Origin: PFJX01 sp031426735
GTDB taxonomy: Bacteria > Pseudomonadota > Gammaproteobacteria > Burkholderiales > Thiobacillaceae
NCBI GenBank assembly: GCA_031426735.1
Contig: JASJPK010000065.1
Span: forward strand, 1-64,000
Length of the DNA stretch: 64,000 nt
Direction of reading: 5' to 3'
In this document: positions 61,632 to 64,000 of the stretch, in pieces
Position numbering within the stretch: the first letter of the stretch is position 1
How the letters are laid out: every line of letters starts with the position of its first letter
Notes under the pieces: model-generated
What the model saw: only the letters and a program-made list of their open reading frames with translations
What the model was told of the DNA's origin: nothing
The model's database searches: none
Program-made: the position numbers and the translations under genes

Positions 61632-64000
61632 CTACGTGCTAGCTCGAACCGGGTGACGCACATCCAGAACATAAGCGGCAAGCCGGAACTCGTTATCAGA
61701 CAGTTCGCCAGCCAACCCCGACAATGTCACCTGGAGGTCAAGCGAGCCGGACGCGGCGCGTTCACAGTGGCGCCGTTTAGCGTCTTGGCCCTGCCAGAAA
61801 TCACAGACGTACCAACCCACCAGGTAGAGGCCATGACATGCGCCAAGCCGACGTAAATACCGCTCCTTTAGTTGGCTTTGCATGGCAGTCATCAACTCGC
61901 CATTCCAGCAACCCTTAGTTTCGATGATCAGTTTGATAGGAGACAGGCCCTCAGCAAGCGCCTCGATCTTGATGTCAGTCCGCTCCGGGATGCCACTTTC
62001 CCGGATATTTCGCACCTGGACTTCCCGGTCGATAACCGCCGACGGCAAATCGCGCCGCAAATGTTGCAACACGAAATCGGACAACCTCTCCTCGCCTTTT
62101 GGGCGGCCTGAATGATCATCTTTGGCGACATTCCACAAGAACGGCGCCAAGGGGTTGTCGCCTTGCAGCAGCGTTTGCAGCCCGGTAAGCGACGCCAGGA
62201 CAGCATCCATCAATTCATCGCCATCACGGACAAAACGCGCGTCAGCCCGCTCCAGATGGGTCAGCAGCTGATCTGGTTCGATGCCTTTCCAGGCGCGGTT
62301 CCGCTGCACAGCCCTGGCGCTTGCCAAAGCATTGCGCAGCCAGTTCCTTTCGGGGAATTCACTGGATAACGTTTCCAGGGCTGAAATGGCGTCTTGGGTT
62401 CCCAACTCGACCAGTGCATTCGCCGTCGCCGATCGCAGGTGGGCCATGTCATCAAGTTTAGTGGGCGAGTAACCCTCGCCATTGCGGTGCGGCGGGTCGT
62501 TAGCCTCAGGATACCGAGCCTCCAGCCAACGGTAGAAATCCGCCAAGCTAGATGCATCCAGTTCTTTAAGCATGGGAAACTGAAAGCCGAAATGCCCGGC
62601 AATGTACGCCCACAAAGCAATGCCGTAGGTTTCGTCATTCTGGGTTCTAGACCAGAGCACCGGCCAGGTTTCGCGGGACGCTTGGGAAAACAGCCGTTGG
62701 GCTAAATCAAAAACATCGTTCCTCGGCCGTTCAACCGATTCCGGCAGCGCCAACAATTCCAGCGCCATGCGAATCGCGGTTGCATCCTGTCGATCCAGCA
62801 GTACGGTTAGTAACCGCTTGCGCTGGGCAAAGGTGATGTTGCCATCCAGGCAACCGCGAACCAAATCGGCGACCTGGTCGTTCCAGATGGAAAGCAGATC
62901 ATCCAAAGCACGCAACCACGTTTCTCCTGTCTGGATTTCTCGTTCAAGCTCCGCGCGCAGCAATTCCAACACGGCATCCGGGTAGCGGGATTGGGCCAGG
63001 ATCAGCAAAGACACCCGCTTGTTATTGTCATGGCGATAGGGATAGGCCACGGTGGCGACAAGCCAGCGCCGCCAAAGCGTCTCGTCAGCCTCCGCCAGCC
63101 AGTCCGGACGTAGATCGGCGAGAAAACAGAGCGCCAGATACGTGGCGATATGGGCGTAAGCCAATTTTCCATCTGCAAGCCGCATCTCGGCCTCGGACAG
63201 CGGATAGTCAAACACCCAGGTTTGAGCGCACTGGAGCACTGATTCGCGCTCGTCGTCATTCAGGCGCTGCCAACCTGGCATATCGATAACCGGCTGATAG
63301 TCGATCTCGTATCTGGTAGCGCCATCAGGAAGCGTCAATTCCCACAACAGACGATCCCAAGAAAGTGCCTCTCCAGTTGTGCAACGCGCCAGAGATTCGG
63401 CAACTCTAGTGGCAGGCGGGGGATCAAGAGGCGGGCGGCTGCGACTCACGATTTGCTTGTGCATTTCAAGCGACTTGCGACAGGCTTCCTCTTGCGGCGA
63501 ACCCAGCCAAATCGGCCCAAGTTCGGGGGCCATCTCGTCCAGCAACGGATGGGATGCTGCATGTGCCTCCGCGTGGACCGCCTCGATGATGCGATGCACC
63601 GCATCCTGATCCTGCCTATCGAAATTCCGATACAGGCACTTCGCCAGGATGCGTTTATCGCGTTCCGCCTCCGCAGCCGCATATCGCGCCAGCAGCCACG
63701 GCCAATCCTCCTTCAGGATCAGGCAATCTTCGCCATAAAGCAGACTCGGGGTTTCCCGATCCACATCCTCTATCAGAGAAAAAACCTCATCTATCAACTG
63801 ATGCCGCTTGTCCGCATCTTCCGCAAAGGGATGGATGCCCGTTTCACGCCGACCGCGTAAATTGAACAATCGCCAGAAGTCGAGATAGCTCCGCCGCACC
63901 ACACGGGCAAAAGCTACCAGCATTCCCGGCTCGCGCAGCATGGCCCAGGCGCGCAGACAAATCGCATCGGCCAGATCAAACTTGGCAAATTCATAATGGG
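61632..64000 (-). CDS. Large protein with C-terminal PD-(D/E)XK-like nuclease domain, partial
   Basis: At least 788 residues are in the window; the frame is open to 64000, so the start is outside. The last 160 residues look like a restriction-type nuclease: RTDIKIEAL gives the acidic residue and LIIETKG the E-x-K pair, with a preceding helix (EERLSDFVLQHLRRDL). The larger middle part is helical and repetitive (possibly HEAT-like) without a recognised motif. No neighbour of known defence type is visible. It could be the C-terminal part of a multi-domain defence or repair protein; function is not known. Confidence 0.7.
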   Translation of the reverse strand, partial: HYEFAKFDLADAICLRAWAMLREPGMLVAFARVVRRSYLDFWRLFNLRGRRETGIHPFAEDADKRHQLIDEVFSLIEDVDRETPSLLYGEDCLILKEDWPWLLARYAAAEAERDKRILAKCLYRNFDRQDQDAVHRIIEAVHAEAHAASHPLLDEMAPELGPIWLGSPQEEACRKSLEMHKQIVSRSRPPLDPPPATRVAESLARCTTGEALSWDRLLWELTLPDGATRYEIDYQPVIDMPGWQRLNDDERESVLQCAQTWVFDYPLSEAEMRLADGKLAYAHIATYLALCFLADLRPDWLAEADETLWRRWLVATVAYPYRHDNNKRVSLLILAQSRYPDAVLELLRAELEREIQTGETWLRALDDLLSIWNDQVADLVRGCLDGNITFAQRKRLLTVLLDRQDATAIRMALELLALPESVERPRNDVFDLAQRLFSQASRETWPVLWSRTQNDETYGIALWAYIAGHFGFQFPMLKELDASSLADFYRWLEARYPEANDPPHRNGEGYSPTKLDDMAHLRSATANALVELGTQDAISALETLSSEFPERNWLRNALASARAVQRNRAWKGIEPDQLLTHLERADARFVRDGDELMDAVLASLTGLQTLLQGDNPLAPFLWNVAKDDHSGRPKGEERLSDFVLQHLRRDLPSAVIDREVQVRNIRESGIPERTDIKIEALAEGLSPIKLIIETKGCWNGELMTAMQSQLKERYLRRLGACHGLYLVGWYVCDFWQGQDAKRRHCERAASGSLDLQVTLSGLAGELSDNEFRLAAYVLDVRHPVRAST

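Overview
The window reads as a chromosomal segment of a GC-rich betaproteobacterium. The closest fit is a chemolithotrophic or sulfur/hydrogen-metabolising lineage of the Thiobacillus/Sulfuricella/Rhodocyclales type. This is inferred from gene content (YceD-rpmF-plsX-fab-pabC-mltG-tmk-holB-pilZ-tatD order, cmk-rpsA-ihfB-lapA-lapB-pyrF, a PEP-CTERM protein, Hox and Mvh/Hdr hydrogenases), not from a database match. I recognise no rRNA, tRNA or CRISPR.

Layout. 0-20.5 kb is core chromosome: icd; a cold-shock gene divergent from clpS-clpA; then a long minus-strand fatty-acid/cell-envelope operon, from yceD-rpmF-plsX-fabHDG-acpP-fabF through pabC-mltG-tmk-holB to pilZ-tatD; then two-subunit pyruvate carboxylase (pycA, pycB), maf and an RsmI-like methylase. 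20.5-30.3 kb is an accessory island with lower GC and AT-rich codon use. It has no integrase and holds three unrelated gene sets plus a VapBC pair. (i) A minus-strand operon: a PD-(D/E)XK-like nuclease followed by two small proteins that are paralogues of each other. (ii) A minus-strand set: a PIN-GNAT-EVE/PUA-like triple-domain protein, an ASCH protein and a P-loop kinase broken by one frameshift. (iii) A divergent plus-strand operon: a large HTH protein with a possible B3-like DNA-binding C-terminus, a small HTH protein, a DUF4258-like protein, and a DnaQ exonuclease fused to a GIY-YIG-like domain. These are the best candidates here for undescribed defence or toxin systems.

30.3-45.8 kb returns to core: a secreted ATP-dependent DNA ligase, cysM, ugd, pyrF, lapB, lapA, ihfB, rpsA, cmk (all minus), with a 350-bp MITE-like element between lapA and lapB. 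Then a coiled-coil stress protein and a glycogen block glgC-glgX-malQ (plus), a three-unit tandem repeat and a secreted Ig-like protein.

45.8-60.8 kb is a hydrogen-metabolism region made of two convergent gene sets. The plus-strand hoxF-U-Y-H-W set encodes an NAD-linked bidirectional [NiFe] hydrogenase; a toxin-antitoxin pair sits between hoxY and hoxH. The minus-strand hdrC-hdrB-hdrA-mvhD-mvhG-mvhA-protease set encodes a group 3c [NiFe] hydrogenase coupled to a heterodisulfide-reductase-like complex. Between them lie a PEP-CTERM gene with a sigma-54-type promoter and a relic of a second hoxW-like gene. Many junctions here carry palindromic repeats (REP-like, dRS3-like).

60.8-64 kb holds a small membrane protein and the 3' part of a large protein with a C-terminal PD-(D/E)XK-like nuclease domain, which runs off the window end.
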